NCBI RefSeq assembly: GCF_902832845.1
Contig: NZ_CADFDB010000002.1
Coordinates: forward strand, 372,001-436,000
Source: Burkholderia metallica
GTDB taxonomy: Bacteria; Pseudomonadota; Gammaproteobacteria; Burkholderiales; Burkholderiaceae
Direction: 5' to 3'
DNA: 64,000 nt
The notes beneath the pieces are model-generated. The model did not search any database. It saw only the letters and a list, made by a program, of their open reading frames with translations, and was not told the origin of the DNA. The translations under genes were made by a program, and so were the position numbers. Shown piece after piece: positions 36,765 through 45,137 of the stretch (positions are counted from its first letter, which is position 1; the number at the start of each line of letters is the position of its first letter).

Positions 36765-38226
36765 CGAAGGTCAGGATGAATCGCGTGCCGCCCGCATCGC
36801 TTTCGACGCGCGCGGTGCCGCCGTGCAGTTCCATCACCGAACGCACGATCGCGAGGCCCAGCCCGGCCGTGCCGCCCGGCACACCGCCGCTGCGCGCGGG
36901 GTCGCCGCGCACGAAGCGGTCGAAGATGCGCGGCAGCAGCGCGGGATCGATCGGTTCGCCCGGGTTCGATACGACCACGCACACCGCGTCCGCCGTTTCG
37001 TCGACCCGCAGCGCAATGACGCCGCCCGCCGGCGTGTAGCGCAGCGCGTTCGCGAGCAGGTTGCTGACCGCGCGGCGAAACAGTTCGAGATCGGCGGTCA
37101 GCCGGCCGTGCCCGTCGACGCACACCGTCGAACCGGCTTCGTCGGCCAGCCCTTCGAAATAGCCGGCGATGCGTTCCAGTTCGACGTGCACGTCGAATGC
37201 GCGCTGCCGCGTGACAAAACCGGGATGCTCGGCGCGGGCGAGAAACAGCACGTTCTCGATCATTCGCGCGAGGCGGTCGTATTCCTCGAGGTTCGATTCG
37301 AGCAGCGCCTGATATTCGTCGGCCGAACGCGGCCGCGCCAACGCGACCTCGGTCGCGCCGCGCATGTTGTTCAGCGGCGTGCGCAGGTCGTGCGCGAGAT
37401 CCGCGCTGAATTGCGACAGGTGCCCGAACGCCTGCTGCAGGCGGCCGAGCATCGCGTTCTGCGCATCGACCAGCGCCGTCAGCTCGCGCGGCGCGCGCGA
37501 TGCGTCGAGCCGCGTATCGAGCTTGTCGACGGTGATCCGGCCCGTGTTCGCGACGATCTCCCGCAGCGGCGCGAGCGACTTTCGGATCAGCCAGTAGCTG
37601 AGCAGCATCGCGAACAGCGCGCCCAGGCCGCCGGCGATCTTCAGCTTGTCGCGGTAGCCGTCGAGCAGTTCGGCGCGATCGCTCATGTTGCGCGCGATCG
37701 CGATCCGGATCGTCGTGCGGTCGCGCAATGCGGCATCGGCGACGACGCCGCGCACGGGCGTGCCGCCGTCGGCGGTCCACGTCGCGATCCGGTCGGCGGT
37801 AATCCGCTGGTTCGCGGGCACCGGCGTCGCGTGCGGCGGGAACAGTTCGGCATCGGGTAACGTGCGCGGCGCGGGCGACGACGCACCGGCGGCCGTGTCC
37901 GGCGGATCGTCGAACTCGGTGCGCTCGACGTTGTGGCGCGCGAGCACGTTGCCCTGCGCATCGACCACCGCCAGCGACAGCGCCTCGTTGCCGAGCACCT
38001 GGCTCGTGAGCCGGTCCGCGTGCGCACGCACGGCATCGAGCGAGTCGAGTTCTCCGGCGAGCCGGCGCGTATGCCGCGCGGCGAGCACGATGTCGAGGTC
38101 GTCCTGCGTGCTCACCTGCCGTTCGAGGCCCGTGTACACGTAGGCGCCGACCAGCGCGAACACGGCGAGCGTGATCGCGCCGAACGCGAGCGCGAGCGTC
38201 GCGCCGAGCGAGCGGCCGAGCGTCAT
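36745..38226 (-). CDS. Heavy-metal-type sensor histidine kinase (CusS/CzcS-like)
   Basis: A 493-residue sensor. Two membrane helices (about 8-30 and 195-212) frame a periplasmic domain of about 160 residues, followed by a HAMP linker, the dimerisation helix [24 protein letters not shown] with the phospho-His, N-box [14 protein letters not shown] and a G-box [10 protein letters not shown]. The architecture matches the heavy metal sensor kinase family. Its start overlaps the stop of the response regulator gene (ATGA). Although the kinase family is metal-linked, the neighbouring pump looks drug-type, so the inducing signal is uncertain. Its 3' end overlaps the convergent efflux lipoprotein gene. 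Confidence 0.93.
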   Translation of the reverse strand: MTLGRSLGATLALAFGAITLAVFALVGAYVYTGLERQVSTQDDLDIVLAARHTRRLAGELDSLDAVRAHADRLTSQVLGNEALSLAVVDAQGNVLARHNVERTEFDDPPDTAAGASSPAPRTLPDAELFPPHATPVPANQRITADRIATWTADGGTPVRGVVADAALRDRTTIRIAIARNMSDRAELLDGYRDKLKIAGGLGALFAMLLSYWLIRKSLAPLREIVANTGRITVDKLDTRLDASRAPRELTALVDAQNAMLGRLQQAFGHLSQFSADLAHDLRTPLNNMRGATEVALARPRSADEYQALLESNLEEYDRLARMIENVLFLARAEHPGFVTRQRAFDVHVELERIAGYFEGLADEAGSTVCVDGHGRLTADLELFRRAVSNLLANALRYTPAGGVIALRVDETADAVCVVVSNPGEPIDPALLPRIFDRFVRGDPARSGGVPGGTAGLGLAIVRSVMELHGGTARVESDAGGTRFILTFVKTPTA

Positions 38227-38900
38227 GCGTCGCCTTTCGGTTCGAGCACGTAGCCGACGCCGCGCACCGTATGGATCAGCTTGACGGGGTATGCGTCGTC
38301 GATCTTCGCGCGCAGCCGGCGAATCGCGACCTCGACGACGTTGGTATCGCTGTCGAAATTCATGTCCCACACGTACGACGCGATCTGCGTGCGGCTCAGC
38401 ACCTCGCCCTGCCGGCGCGCGAGCAACTGCAGCAGCGAGAATTCGCGCGGCGTCAGGTCGATCCGCACCGTGCCGCGCTTCACGCGGCGGCGCACGACAT
38501 CGATCTCCAGGTCGCCCACCGCGATGCGCTCGGTCTCGCGCGGCGGCCCGCGGCGCGCGAGCGTGCGGATGCGCGCGAGCAGTTCGACGAACGCGAACGG
38601 TTTCACGAGGTAGTCGTCGGCGCCGAGTTCGAGCCCGTGCACGCGATCCTGCACGTCGTCGCGCGCGGTCAGGAACAGCACGGGCGTCTCGCGCGTGTCG
38701 CGCAACCGCTTGAGCACGCTCCAGCCGTCGAGCACGGGCAGCATCACGTCGAGCACGATCACGTCGTAGCTTTCTTCCTGCGCGAGCGTCAGCCCCTCGC
38801 CGCCGTCCTTCGCGAGATCGACGCTGAAGCCGGACTCCTCCAGCCCTTTCTTCAGGTAAGCGCCGGTCTTCGGTTCGTCTTCGACTATCAGGATGCGCAT
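38223..38900 (-). CDS. OmpR-family response regulator of the efflux locus
   Basis: A 225-residue regulator beginning [25 protein letters not shown]. The receiver domain has the acidic pair EDE, phospho-acceptor Asp in [15 protein letters not shown], Thr in FLTAR and Lys in VKPF. The winged-helix output domain has [22 protein letters not shown] (read as two parts) and [17 protein letters not shown]...[10 protein letters not shown]. It is closest in pattern to CusR/CopR/IrlR. ATG 38900 is used; a longer frame upstream adds unrelated residues. It is divergent from a DUF4148 gene, and a dyad operator lies between them. Confidence 0.94.
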   Translation of the reverse strand: MRILIVEDEPKTGAYLKKGLEESGFSVDLAKDGGEGLTLAQEESYDVIVLDVMLPVLDGWSVLKRLRDTRETPVLFLTARDDVQDRVHGLELGADDYLVKPFAFVELLARIRTLARRGPPRETERIAVGDLEIDVVRRRVKRGTVRIDLTPREFSLLQLLARRQGEVLSRTQIASYVWDMNFDSDTNVVEVAIRRLRAKIDDAYPVKLIHTVRGVGYVLEPKGDA

Positions 38901-38989
38901 GATCGACTCCGTCGCATTCGGTGGTGACATGGGCCGATGTTACCGGCAAACCGCGCGGCCGAACCGCCCGCGCGGGCGCGGCGCGGCCC

Positions 38990-39020
38990 GATTACGAAAC
39001 TGTAATCGGCGGGTCAGGGT
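38990..39020. promoter_or_regulatory. Putative response-regulator operator (copy 2)
   Basis: A perfect dyad CGATTAC-N6-GTAATCG spans 38989-39008, and GGGTCAGGGT follows at 39011-39020. Spacing matches copy 1 at 30435-30465 exactly. It lies 90 bp from the regulator start (minus) and 80 bp from the DUF4148 start (plus), so it may serve autoregulation and control of both genes. Confidence 0.75.
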
Positions 39021-39099
39021 GGCGACTGCCGCGGCGGCCAGAATTCGAAGCGTGGGCCTGCTCTCGCTCGCCCATTCGTTCAACCGCCAAGGAGTCGCC

Positions 39100-39357
39100 A
39101 TGAAACTCGTCGCTGCTTTCGTTCTTGCCGCTTTGAGCCTGCCGTTCGGCACGCAGGCGTTTGCCCAGTCCACGCAGGCGCCGCTCACGCGCGCCGAAGT
39201 CCGCCAGCAACTGATCGATGCCGAAGCCGACGGCCTGCTGCCGTGGAACCGGAACGACTATCCGCCGTCGGCGTCGCAGATCGCGCGCAATCGCCAGCTC
39301 TATGCGATCGCCCATCGCGACGCGGCGCCCGCCACGACGGCATCGGCCGACCATTGA
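39100..39357 (+). CDS. DUF4148 family secreted protein (copy 2)
   Basis: An 85-residue exported protein. The signal peptide MKLVAAFVLAALSLPFGTQAFA is followed by LTRAEVRQQLIDAEADGLLPWNRNDYPPSASQIARNRQLYAIAHRD. It shares with copy 1 (29989-30273) the LTRA(D/E)V opening, DYPPS, IARNRxLYAIAH and the overall spacing. AAGGAG lies 6 bases before ATG 39100. It is transcribed divergently from the response regulator gene over the shared operator. Function unknown; the pairing with an efflux regulon suggests an envelope-stress or periplasmic role. Confidence 0.85.
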   Translation: MKLVAAFVLAALSLPFGTQAFAQSTQAPLTRAEVRQQLIDAEADGLLPWNRNDYPPSASQIARNRQLYAIAHRDAAPATTASADH

Positions 39358-39791
39358 TCCCGGCATGTTACCGACAATCGGCTGACGGTCGGATGTCTCG
39401 GCTGCCCGGCAGATTTCGGCGGATTCCGCGGCGCGCGCCGGCGCGTTCGCGGATTTCCTTTTCGATCAAGCCGGCTTTCGTATTGCCGGACGGTCGAATC
39501 ACCACCGGTTGCCGATGACGCAGGCGCGCGGCAAATTGACCGTCGACGGCGCGCAATCGGCGCCGCTCCCGCGCGTGTCGTTTACCACCGGGTTCCAGGC
39601 GCATGACCGATAGCCGCTCGTCCCCGATTCTCTAAACTGGTTCGCACCACATACCTGACCGGTGTCGTCCGCCGCGCGCGTCACGCCACCGGCATCGACG
39701 CATCCGAGACATCCGCCTTCGCCGCCCCCGGCGCGACCGCCCTTTCGCATTCGCGCCCGGCCGGCTGCCCAGGCCATTCCAGGAGAGTTCA
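39358..39791. other. Intergenic region upstream of the MHS transporter
   Basis: 434 bp without a convincing gene; ORFs on both strands lack codon bias and ribosome binding sites. It must contain the promoter of the transporter at 39792. No palindrome or operator was recognised. Confidence 0.5.
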
Positions 39792-41261
39792 TTGAGCCCG
39801 TCGCAAGCGCACCCCGCGAAAGCCCGGTCTTCGCGCCAGTCCGTCAAGCTGGACGACATCACGATCGTCGACCCCGCCGTCCTCAAGCGCGCGGTCGGCG
39901 CAATGGCGTTCGGCAACGCGATGGAATGGTTCGACTTCGGCGTGTACAGCTATATCGCCGTCACGCTCGGCAAGGTGTTCTTCCCGTCCAGCAGCCCGTC
40001 CGCGCAGCTGCTCGCCACCTTCGGCACGTTCGCGGCCGCGTTCCTCGTGCGCCCGCTCGGCGGCATGGTGTTCGGCCCGCTCGGCGACCGCATCGGCCGC
40101 CAGCGCGTGCTCGCCGCCACGATGATCATGATGGCCGCCGGCACGTTCGCGATCGGCCTGATCCCGAGCTACGCGTCGATCGGCATCATGGCGCCGGTAC
40201 TGCTGCTCGTCGCGCGGCTCGTGCAGGGCTTCTCGACCGGCGGCGAATACGGCGGCGCAGCCACCTTCATCGCCGAATTCGCAACCGACAGGCGCCGCGG
40301 CTTCATGGGCAGCTTCCTCGAGTTCGGCACGCTGATCGGCTATACGCTCGGCGCGGCCACGGTCGCGCTGTTGACGGCCACGCTGTCGCAGGAAGCGCTG
40401 CTGTCGTGGGGCTGGCGCGTACCGTTCTTCATCGCCGGCCCGCTCGGTCTCGTCGGCCTCTACGTGCGGCTCAAACTGGAGGAAACGCCAGCCTTCAAGA
40501 AGGAAGCCGAAGCACGCGAAGCGGACGAACGCACGCGGCCGAAGCAGCGCTTCGCGACGCTGCTCGCCGAACAGTGGAAGCCGCTGCTGCAATGCGTCGG
40601 CCTCGTGCTGATCTTCAACGTGACCGACTACATGGCGCTGTCGTATCTGCCGAGCTACCTGTCGGCGACGCTGCACTTTCGCGAATCGCACGGCCTGTTC
40701 CTCGTGCTGCTCGTGATGGTGCTGATGATGCCGATGACGCTCTATGCCGGGCACCTGTCGGACCAGGTCGGCCGCAAGCCTGTGATGATGGCCGGCTGCG
40801 TGGGCCTGCTCGTGCTCGCGGTGCCGGCGCTGATGCTGATCCGCACCGGCGGCATGCTGCCGGTGTTCGGCGGGATGCTGATCTACGGCGTCCTGCTGTC
40901 GACGTTCACCGGCGTGATGCCGTCGGCGCTGCCCGCGCTGTTCCCCACGCGAATCCGCTACGGCGCGCTCGCGATCGGCTTCAACGTGTCGGTGTCGCTG
41001 TTCGGCGGCACGACGCCGCTCGTCACCGCATGGCTCGTCGATCGCACCGGCGACCTGATGATGCCCGCGTACTACCTGATGGGCGCATCGTTCATCGGCA
41101 TCGTGTCGGTGCTCGCGCTGCGCGAGACCGCACGCCAGCCGCTGCCCGGCTCCGCGCCGTGCGTGGCGAGCCGCGCGGAAGCGCTGAGCCTCGTTCGCGG
41201 CAGCGCCGACGACGCACGCGGGCGGAACCGCAAGTTCACGCCGGTCAGCGAACGGGTGTGA
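39792..41261 (+). CDS. MHS-family MFS transporter (ProP-like)
   Basis: A 489-residue 12-helix secondary transporter of the metabolite:H+ symporter family. The opening FGNAMEWFDFGVYSY and GRPLGG-type segment FLVRPLGGMVFGPLGDRIGRQRVL are characteristic, with RLVQGFSTGGEYGGAATFIAEF in helix 5 and GHLSDQVGRKPVMM in the mid loop. The start is TTG 39792, with AGGAGAGT 5 bases upstream; no closer ATG fits. E. coli ProP imports proline and glycine betaine, but MHS members also move citrate, ketoglutarate and shikimate, so the substrate is open. It ends convergently 52 bp from the LysR gene. Confidence 0.9.
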   Translation: MSPSQAHPAKARSSRQSVKLDDITIVDPAVLKRAVGAMAFGNAMEWFDFGVYSYIAVTLGKVFFPSSSPSAQLLATFGTFAAAFLVRPLGGMVFGPLGDRIGRQRVLAATMIMMAAGTFAIGLIPSYASIGIMAPVLLLVARLVQGFSTGGEYGGAATFIAEFATDRRRGFMGSFLEFGTLIGYTLGAATVALLTATLSQEALLSWGWRVPFFIAGPLGLVGLYVRLKLEETPAFKKEAEAREADERTRPKQRFATLLAEQWKPLLQCVGLVLIFNVTDYMALSYLPSYLSATLHFRESHGLFLVLLVMVLMMPMTLYAGHLSDQVGRKPVMMAGCVGLLVLAVPALMLIRTGGMLPVFGGMLIYGVLLSTFTGVMPSALPALFPTRIRYGALAIGFNVSVSLFGGTTPLVTAWLVDRTGDLMMPAYYLMGASFIGIVSVLALRETARQPLPGSAPCVASRAEALSLVRGSADDARGRNRKFTPVSERV

Positions 41262-41313
41262 TGCCGGTACTCATCGGCGGGCGCGACACCTTCGCCGCGA
41301 CGGCGCGCCCGTG

Positions 41314-42306
41314 CTACCCGACGCGCAACATCGGCAGCACGTTGCTGCCCGCCGCTTCCTGGCCCGACGCGAGCGGATGATCCGCCTGTTCGAGCAGCCA
41401 GTTGGTCAGCACCGCGATATCGAACTCGTTGCACGCATCCGGGTTCTGCACGAGCACGTAGCTGCCCGATGCGACCGTGCAGTGCGGGAACAGCTCGACG
41501 AGCCGGCCCTGCTTCAGCAGCCCGTCGACCAGCGGCCGCCGCCCGATCGCGATGCCGTGGCCGTCGACCGCCGCCTGCACCAGCTGGTCGTACTGGCTGA
41601 AATGCAGCGCGCCGGCGGGCCGCAGGCGCGGCACGCCGAGTTCCTTCAGCAGATGGCTCCAGCCGTGCCACGGCCACTCGCCGCGCGGATCGTCGAGATG
41701 CAGCAGCACGTGCTTGTCGAGATCCGCCGGCTTCATCGACGCGGCGTCGCCCGTCGCCGCCAGCAGGCTCGGGCTGCACACCGCCACGACACGTTCGCGA
41801 AACAATACGTCGGTATCGTCCGTCGACGTATACGGCCCTGCATATCGCACGGCCAGGTGCAAACGTTTGCGTTTAAGATCTTCAATTTCGCTGGTGGCCG
41901 ACACGCGCACGTCGATGTCGGGATAGCTCGCGCGGAACGAGCCGAGGCGCGGAATCAGCCACAGCGCCGCGAACGAGACCGTGGTCGACAACGAGATCGA
42001 ACGCTGGCCCACGCTCGACGACAGCTTGCCGATCACCGATTCCAGGTCGGACAGCGCGAACGAGATCGCGTCGTACAGCTCACGCCCCTTGTCGGTCAGC
42101 GTCAGCGAACGAATGTGCCGATGAAAGAGCTCGATCCGGAGCTGCTCCTCGAGCGCCTTGACTTGCCGACTCACGGCGGATTGCGTGACGTTCAGTTCCT
42201 GCCCGGCACGCGTAAAGCTCAAATGACGCGCCGCGCATTCGAAGCCTCTCAGGAAATCCAGCGAAGGCATACTTCTCAATCGCTTTGCCAATCTCACATT
42301 AGCCAT
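41314..42306 (-). CDS. LysR-type regulator (GcvA-like), candidate controller of the adjacent cluster
   Basis: A 330-residue LTTR. The N-terminal winged helix reads LDFLRGFECAARHLSFTRAGQELNVTQSAVSRQVKALEEQL (read as consecutive parts), the rest is a periplasmic-binding-protein-like effector domain (SLSTTVSFAALWLIPRLGSF). The helix and GcvA-like early pattern are sure. It lies next to the large biosynthetic cluster, separated by about 600 bp of AT-rich DNA. In B. cepacia-complex strains I recall a LysR regulator (ShvR) beside an antifungal (afc) cluster; this gene is a candidate for it, but I cannot align the sequences. A possible operator is at 42378-42400. Confidence 0.9.
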   Translation of the reverse strand: MANVRLAKRLRSMPSLDFLRGFECAARHLSFTRAGQELNVTQSAVSRQVKALEEQLRIELFHRHIRSLTLTDKGRELYDAISFALSDLESVIGKLSSSVGQRSISLSTTVSFAALWLIPRLGSFRASYPDIDVRVSATSEIEDLKRKRLHLAVRYAGPYTSTDDTDVLFRERVVAVCSPSLLAATGDAASMKPADLDKHVLLHLDDPRGEWPWHGWSHLLKELGVPRLRPAGALHFSQYDQLVQAAVDGHGIAIGRRPLVDGLLKQGRLVELFPHCTVASGSYVLVQNPDACNEFDIAVLTNWLLEQADHPLASGQEAAGSNVLPMLRVG

Positions 42307-42904
42307 ACCGCCGCCTCAAAGTTGCACCCACCAGGCAAATCGCCGCTCGTCTCCCTGAATCGTCTCTCCTATTTGGATTCGGAAACGATTTTATATTGAA
42401 GCATGGATGCGGATCATTCTTATTTTCAATCGTGACACTTGTATTTATCTATCGATTTTCATCGGCACGATATGCTTACATTGGCATTATGAAGTTGTGA
42501 TTTTGTAAATAAATGCGTGGCGTGAATGATCGCGACGATGATCGACAACGGCGCGTTAAAACAGAGGATTTCGGGCGCAAATCGACGCTGCGACGGCTGT
42601 TTCGACGTTGTAACGGCGCTATTCGACGATACCTACAATACAATTTCAATTCCCCGACAAATATTTTAACTTCCCGGATTGCGAAAAGAAACCACGCGCC
42701 AACGCACTCGCGCATTGCAATTCAAATCCGTAAACTCATGTTTATGAAAATATACTAAACGCATGAAATTGAATTGCATCGTGCAATTCCCGTAAATTGA
42801 CGAATCAATTGTTTCCGGCAATGCTTATTCGGTCGACCGTATCGGCGACCTGAATGCATGCATCTGGAATCGGTTCCTTCATTGCTGGACAGCACGCATA
42901 TCAA
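42307..42904. other. AT-rich intergenic region between the LysR gene and the diiron protein gene
   Basis: 598 bp with much lower GC than its surroundings and no credible gene. It contains the LysR gene's promoter (minus). An inverted pair tgcaattcaa (42716-42725) and ttgaattgca (42769-42778) is followed by another gcaatt at 42783. Regulatory or nucleoid-protein binding is likely; nothing specific can be assigned. Confidence 0.6.
42378..42400. promoter_or_regulatory. Possible LysR binding site upstream of the LysR gene
   Basis: TTCGGA at 42378 followed by AACGATTTT resembles the dyad at 44894-44916 (TTCGGACAAACGAATTTTCCGAA), although here the right arm is degenerate. It is about 72 bp upstream of the LysR start, a suitable place for autoregulation. 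The match is by eye. Confidence 0.35.
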
Positions 42905-43768
42905 CTATGCGCTGTCCATTACGCCGTCCGCCACGCACTGGGATCGCGCGGTCACCTCGCGGCGGTAGCGATTCAATTCCTGCGCGGTCGCGAACGTGCG
43001 CTCGAACAGGATCGACAGGTTGTGCAGGATGCGTTCGACGACCTTCTTTTCCCACTCGCCGTCGAAGCGGATCTGCTCGTCGAGCCAGCGCTCGAGCCAC
43101 TCCGGATCGGGCAGGCGCGACTGCACGGTGTCGCGCGGGAACAGCGCCTGGTTCACGTGCAGGTTGGTCGGGTGCAGCGGCTTCTCGGTGCGGCGCGCCG
43201 ACGCCATCAGCACGCCGATCTTCGCGAACGCCGCACGCGCGACGTCGCCGCAGTCGTTCAATGCCTTCTTCATATAGCGCAGGTATGCGCCGCCATGGCG
43301 CGCTTCATCGCGCGAGATCGTTTCGTAGATCTGCTTGATGACCGGCTCGGTGTGCCAGTCGGCCGCGCAGCGGTACCAGTGGTTCAGGCGGATTTCGCCG
43401 CAGAAGTGCAGCATCAGCGTTTCGAGCGGCGGCGCCGGGTCGAACTCGAAGCGCACCGCGTGCAGTTCCGCTTCGGTCGGCACCATTTCCGGCTTGAAGC
43501 GGCGCAGGTATTCCATCAGCACGAGCGAATGCTTCTGCTCTTCGAAGAACCACACGCTCATGAACGCGGAGAAATCGCTGTCGTGCCGGTTGTCGCGCAG
43601 GAACATCTCCGTCGCGGGCAACGCCGACCACTCGGTGATCGCGTTCATCCTGATCGTCTCGGCCTGCTCGTCGGTGAGCCGCGCGGCGTCGAACCTGTCC
43701 CACGGAATGTCCTTCTCCATGTCCCAGCGCACCGCTTCCAGCGATCTGAATAATTCCGGATAGAGCAT
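42905..43768 (-). CDS. Ferritin-like diiron protein (acyl-ACP desaturase-like)
   Basis: A soluble protein of about 287 residues with the two four-helix-bundle iron motifs: FFEEQKHS (EExxH) and SRDEARHGG (DExRH), plus further helix glutamates in HFCGEIRLNHWY. This resembles soluble acyl-ACP desaturases and related diiron oxidases. It is the second gene of the leftward arm, 40 bp after the membrane desaturase. ATG 43768 is used; a GTG at 43777 is an alternative and adds three residues (MTT). The most likely role is an O2-dependent oxidation or desaturation of a fatty acyl chain held on a carrier protein; hydroxylation is equally possible. Confidence 0.85.
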   Translation of the reverse strand: MLYPELFRSLEAVRWDMEKDIPWDRFDAARLTDEQAETIRMNAITEWSALPATEMFLRDNRHDSDFSAFMSVWFFEEQKHSLVLMEYLRRFKPEMVPTEAELHAVRFEFDPAPPLETLMLHFCGEIRLNHWYRCAADWHTEPVIKQIYETISRDEARHGGAYLRYMKKALNDCGDVARAAFAKIGVLMASARRTEKPLHPTNLHVNQALFPRDTVQSRLPDPEWLERWLDEQIRFDGEWEKKVVERILHNLSILFERTFATAQELNRYRREVTARSQCVADGVMDSA

Positions 43769-43808
43769 CGTCGTCACCGTCGTTCAAGGGCGTTCGCGCA
43801 CGTCGCGG

Positions 43809-44804
43809 TCATGCCGATTGCGTAGACGCCGGCGCCGCCGCTTCGGCGTCGGGCACACGGTCGTCCGCGTCGTCGTCCACCGTGCGCGGCGACAGCCGGC
43901 CGCGCAGCAGCGCGGAATAGAACTGCCGGTACGTGCGGTGGTAATAGCGGATGCGCGGCGCGATCGCGCCGTGCAGGTCGTGCAGCCGCTCGATCGGCAG
44001 GTTCGGCATCATGTGATGCTCGACGTGATAGTTGTTGCCGTTCGTGAACCACGTCATGAATGCGTTGCTCTCGATCGTCCGCGTGTTACGGAACGGGTCG
44101 GTGCTCGTCAGGTCGCAGCGGTAGTGCTCGGGCATCTCGACCAGCGCATGCACGGGCGCGGCCACGAACACGAGCGGCACGACCCACACCCACACGGCGA
44201 ACCACGTGTGCAGCGCGACCGACACGCCGGCCAGCAGCGCGATCGCCGCGACCATCAGCAGGTGATCGCGGCGGATCGCACGCGACACGAGCGGGTTGTC
44301 GCCGAAGCGCGCCCCCGGCACGACGAGTTTCGCGACGTTCTTCGCGAACTGGAGATAGTGCGCGGCCATCGACAGCCGCCACGCCCACAGGCCGAGATTG
44401 ACGACCGGGCTCGCGCCGTACTGGTCGCCGTAGTCGAAGAACTCCTTGTTCTCGGGCGTGCCGAGCAGCCGGTGATGGCGCAGGTGGCTGTCCTGGTATG
44501 CATGGAACGACACGAGCATCGGCATGCCGAGCAGCACGCCGAACACGATGTTCAGCCGCTTGCTCCGGAACCCCTGGTAGTGCAGCGCCTGATGCTGCAG
44601 CTCGACGCCGTGCGCATACATCGCATCGATCAGCAGGATACCGAAGATCTTCAGGATCACATACGTCGACAGCGCGAACAGCATCCCGTGCGCGATGAGC
44701 GCGACGTAGACCGCCAGCTTCAGCGAGAAGACGACGCCGCTCGGACGGCTCTTCATGTCTGCAACCGGTTTCTGGCGGGCGACAAGCGATGAGGTGACGG
44801 ACAA
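43809..44804 (-). CDS. Membrane fatty acid desaturase
   Basis: A 331-residue integral membrane desaturase/hydroxylase. Three histidine clusters are visible: HGVELQHQALHYQ, SFHAYQDSHLRHHRLLG and NGNNYHVEHHMMPNLP, which bind the non-heme diiron centre. Four hydrophobic helices flank them. The start is TTG 44804: AAGGAG lies 6 bases upstream, whereas the internal ATG at 44756 has no ribosome binding site. It is the first gene of the leftward arm, divergent from the fatty acyl-AMP ligase across 333 bp. It probably desaturates the acyl chain used by the cluster. A fatty acid desaturase-like gene was, as I recall, part of the afc antifungal locus. Confidence 0.93.
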   Translation of the reverse strand: MSVTSSLVARQKPVADMKSRPSGVVFSLKLAVYVALIAHGMLFALSTYVILKIFGILLIDAMYAHGVELQHQALHYQGFRSKRLNIVFGVLLGMPMLVSFHAYQDSHLRHHRLLGTPENKEFFDYGDQYGASPVVNLGLWAWRLSMAAHYLQFAKNVAKLVVPGARFGDNPLVSRAIRRDHLLMVAAIALLAGVSVALHTWFAVWVWVVPLVFVAAPVHALVEMPEHYRCDLTSTDPFRNTRTIESNAFMTWFTNGNNYHVEHHMMPNLPIERLHDLHGAIAPRIRYYHRTYRQFYSALLRGRLSPRTVDDDADDRVPDAEAAAPASTQSA

Positions 44805-45137
44805 AACGCTCTCCTTGGGCCGGACCCTGCCCGGCACGATGACGCGGCGACGCTGGCGCGCTGCCGGGTTGCAATTCTTCTGTGAGTCGATGCTTCGGAC
44901 AAACGAATTTTCCGAACGCATTGCATGACGCCCGCGCATGAGCGCACCACATCGTGAACTAGACGACTGGTCGAATGCGACCGACCGGTCACCTCGTGGA
45001 TGCGTTCCGCTCATGCATAGCGTGCGTAGATTCCGTTTGTCGCGTCGCATCGATCCGGCAAGAATCCTCCTCACTCGACGAACGGCGCCGCCGGCACCGT
45101 GGCCCGAGCGTCCGTGTTCCTCAAGGGGAGAATCCTC
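44805..45137. promoter_or_regulatory. Divergent promoter region of the biosynthetic cluster
   Basis: 333 bp between the desaturase (minus) and the acyl-AMP ligase (plus) starts. It must drive both arms. It contains the dyad at 44894-44916. No sigma-54 type -24/-12 element with correct spacing was found. Confidence 0.6.
44894..44916. promoter_or_regulatory. Dyad TTCGGA-N11-TCCGAA, possible LysR operator
   Basis: Perfect 6-bp arms with an 11-bp spacer, about 90 bp before the desaturase start and about 220 bp before the ligase start. Size and symmetry suit a LysR-type operator. The sequence TTCGGA..AACGA.TTTT recurs upstream of the nearby LysR gene (42378-42400). Confidence 0.45.

Noticed and set aside
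41262-41313. Bidirectional terminator between the MHS transporter and LysR gene
   Set aside because: Short GC-rich complementary stretches occur, but pairing is weak and there is no T-run.
44805-45137. Sigma-54 promoter in the divergent cluster region
   Set aside because: GG and GC elements occur but never with the required 10-base spacing.
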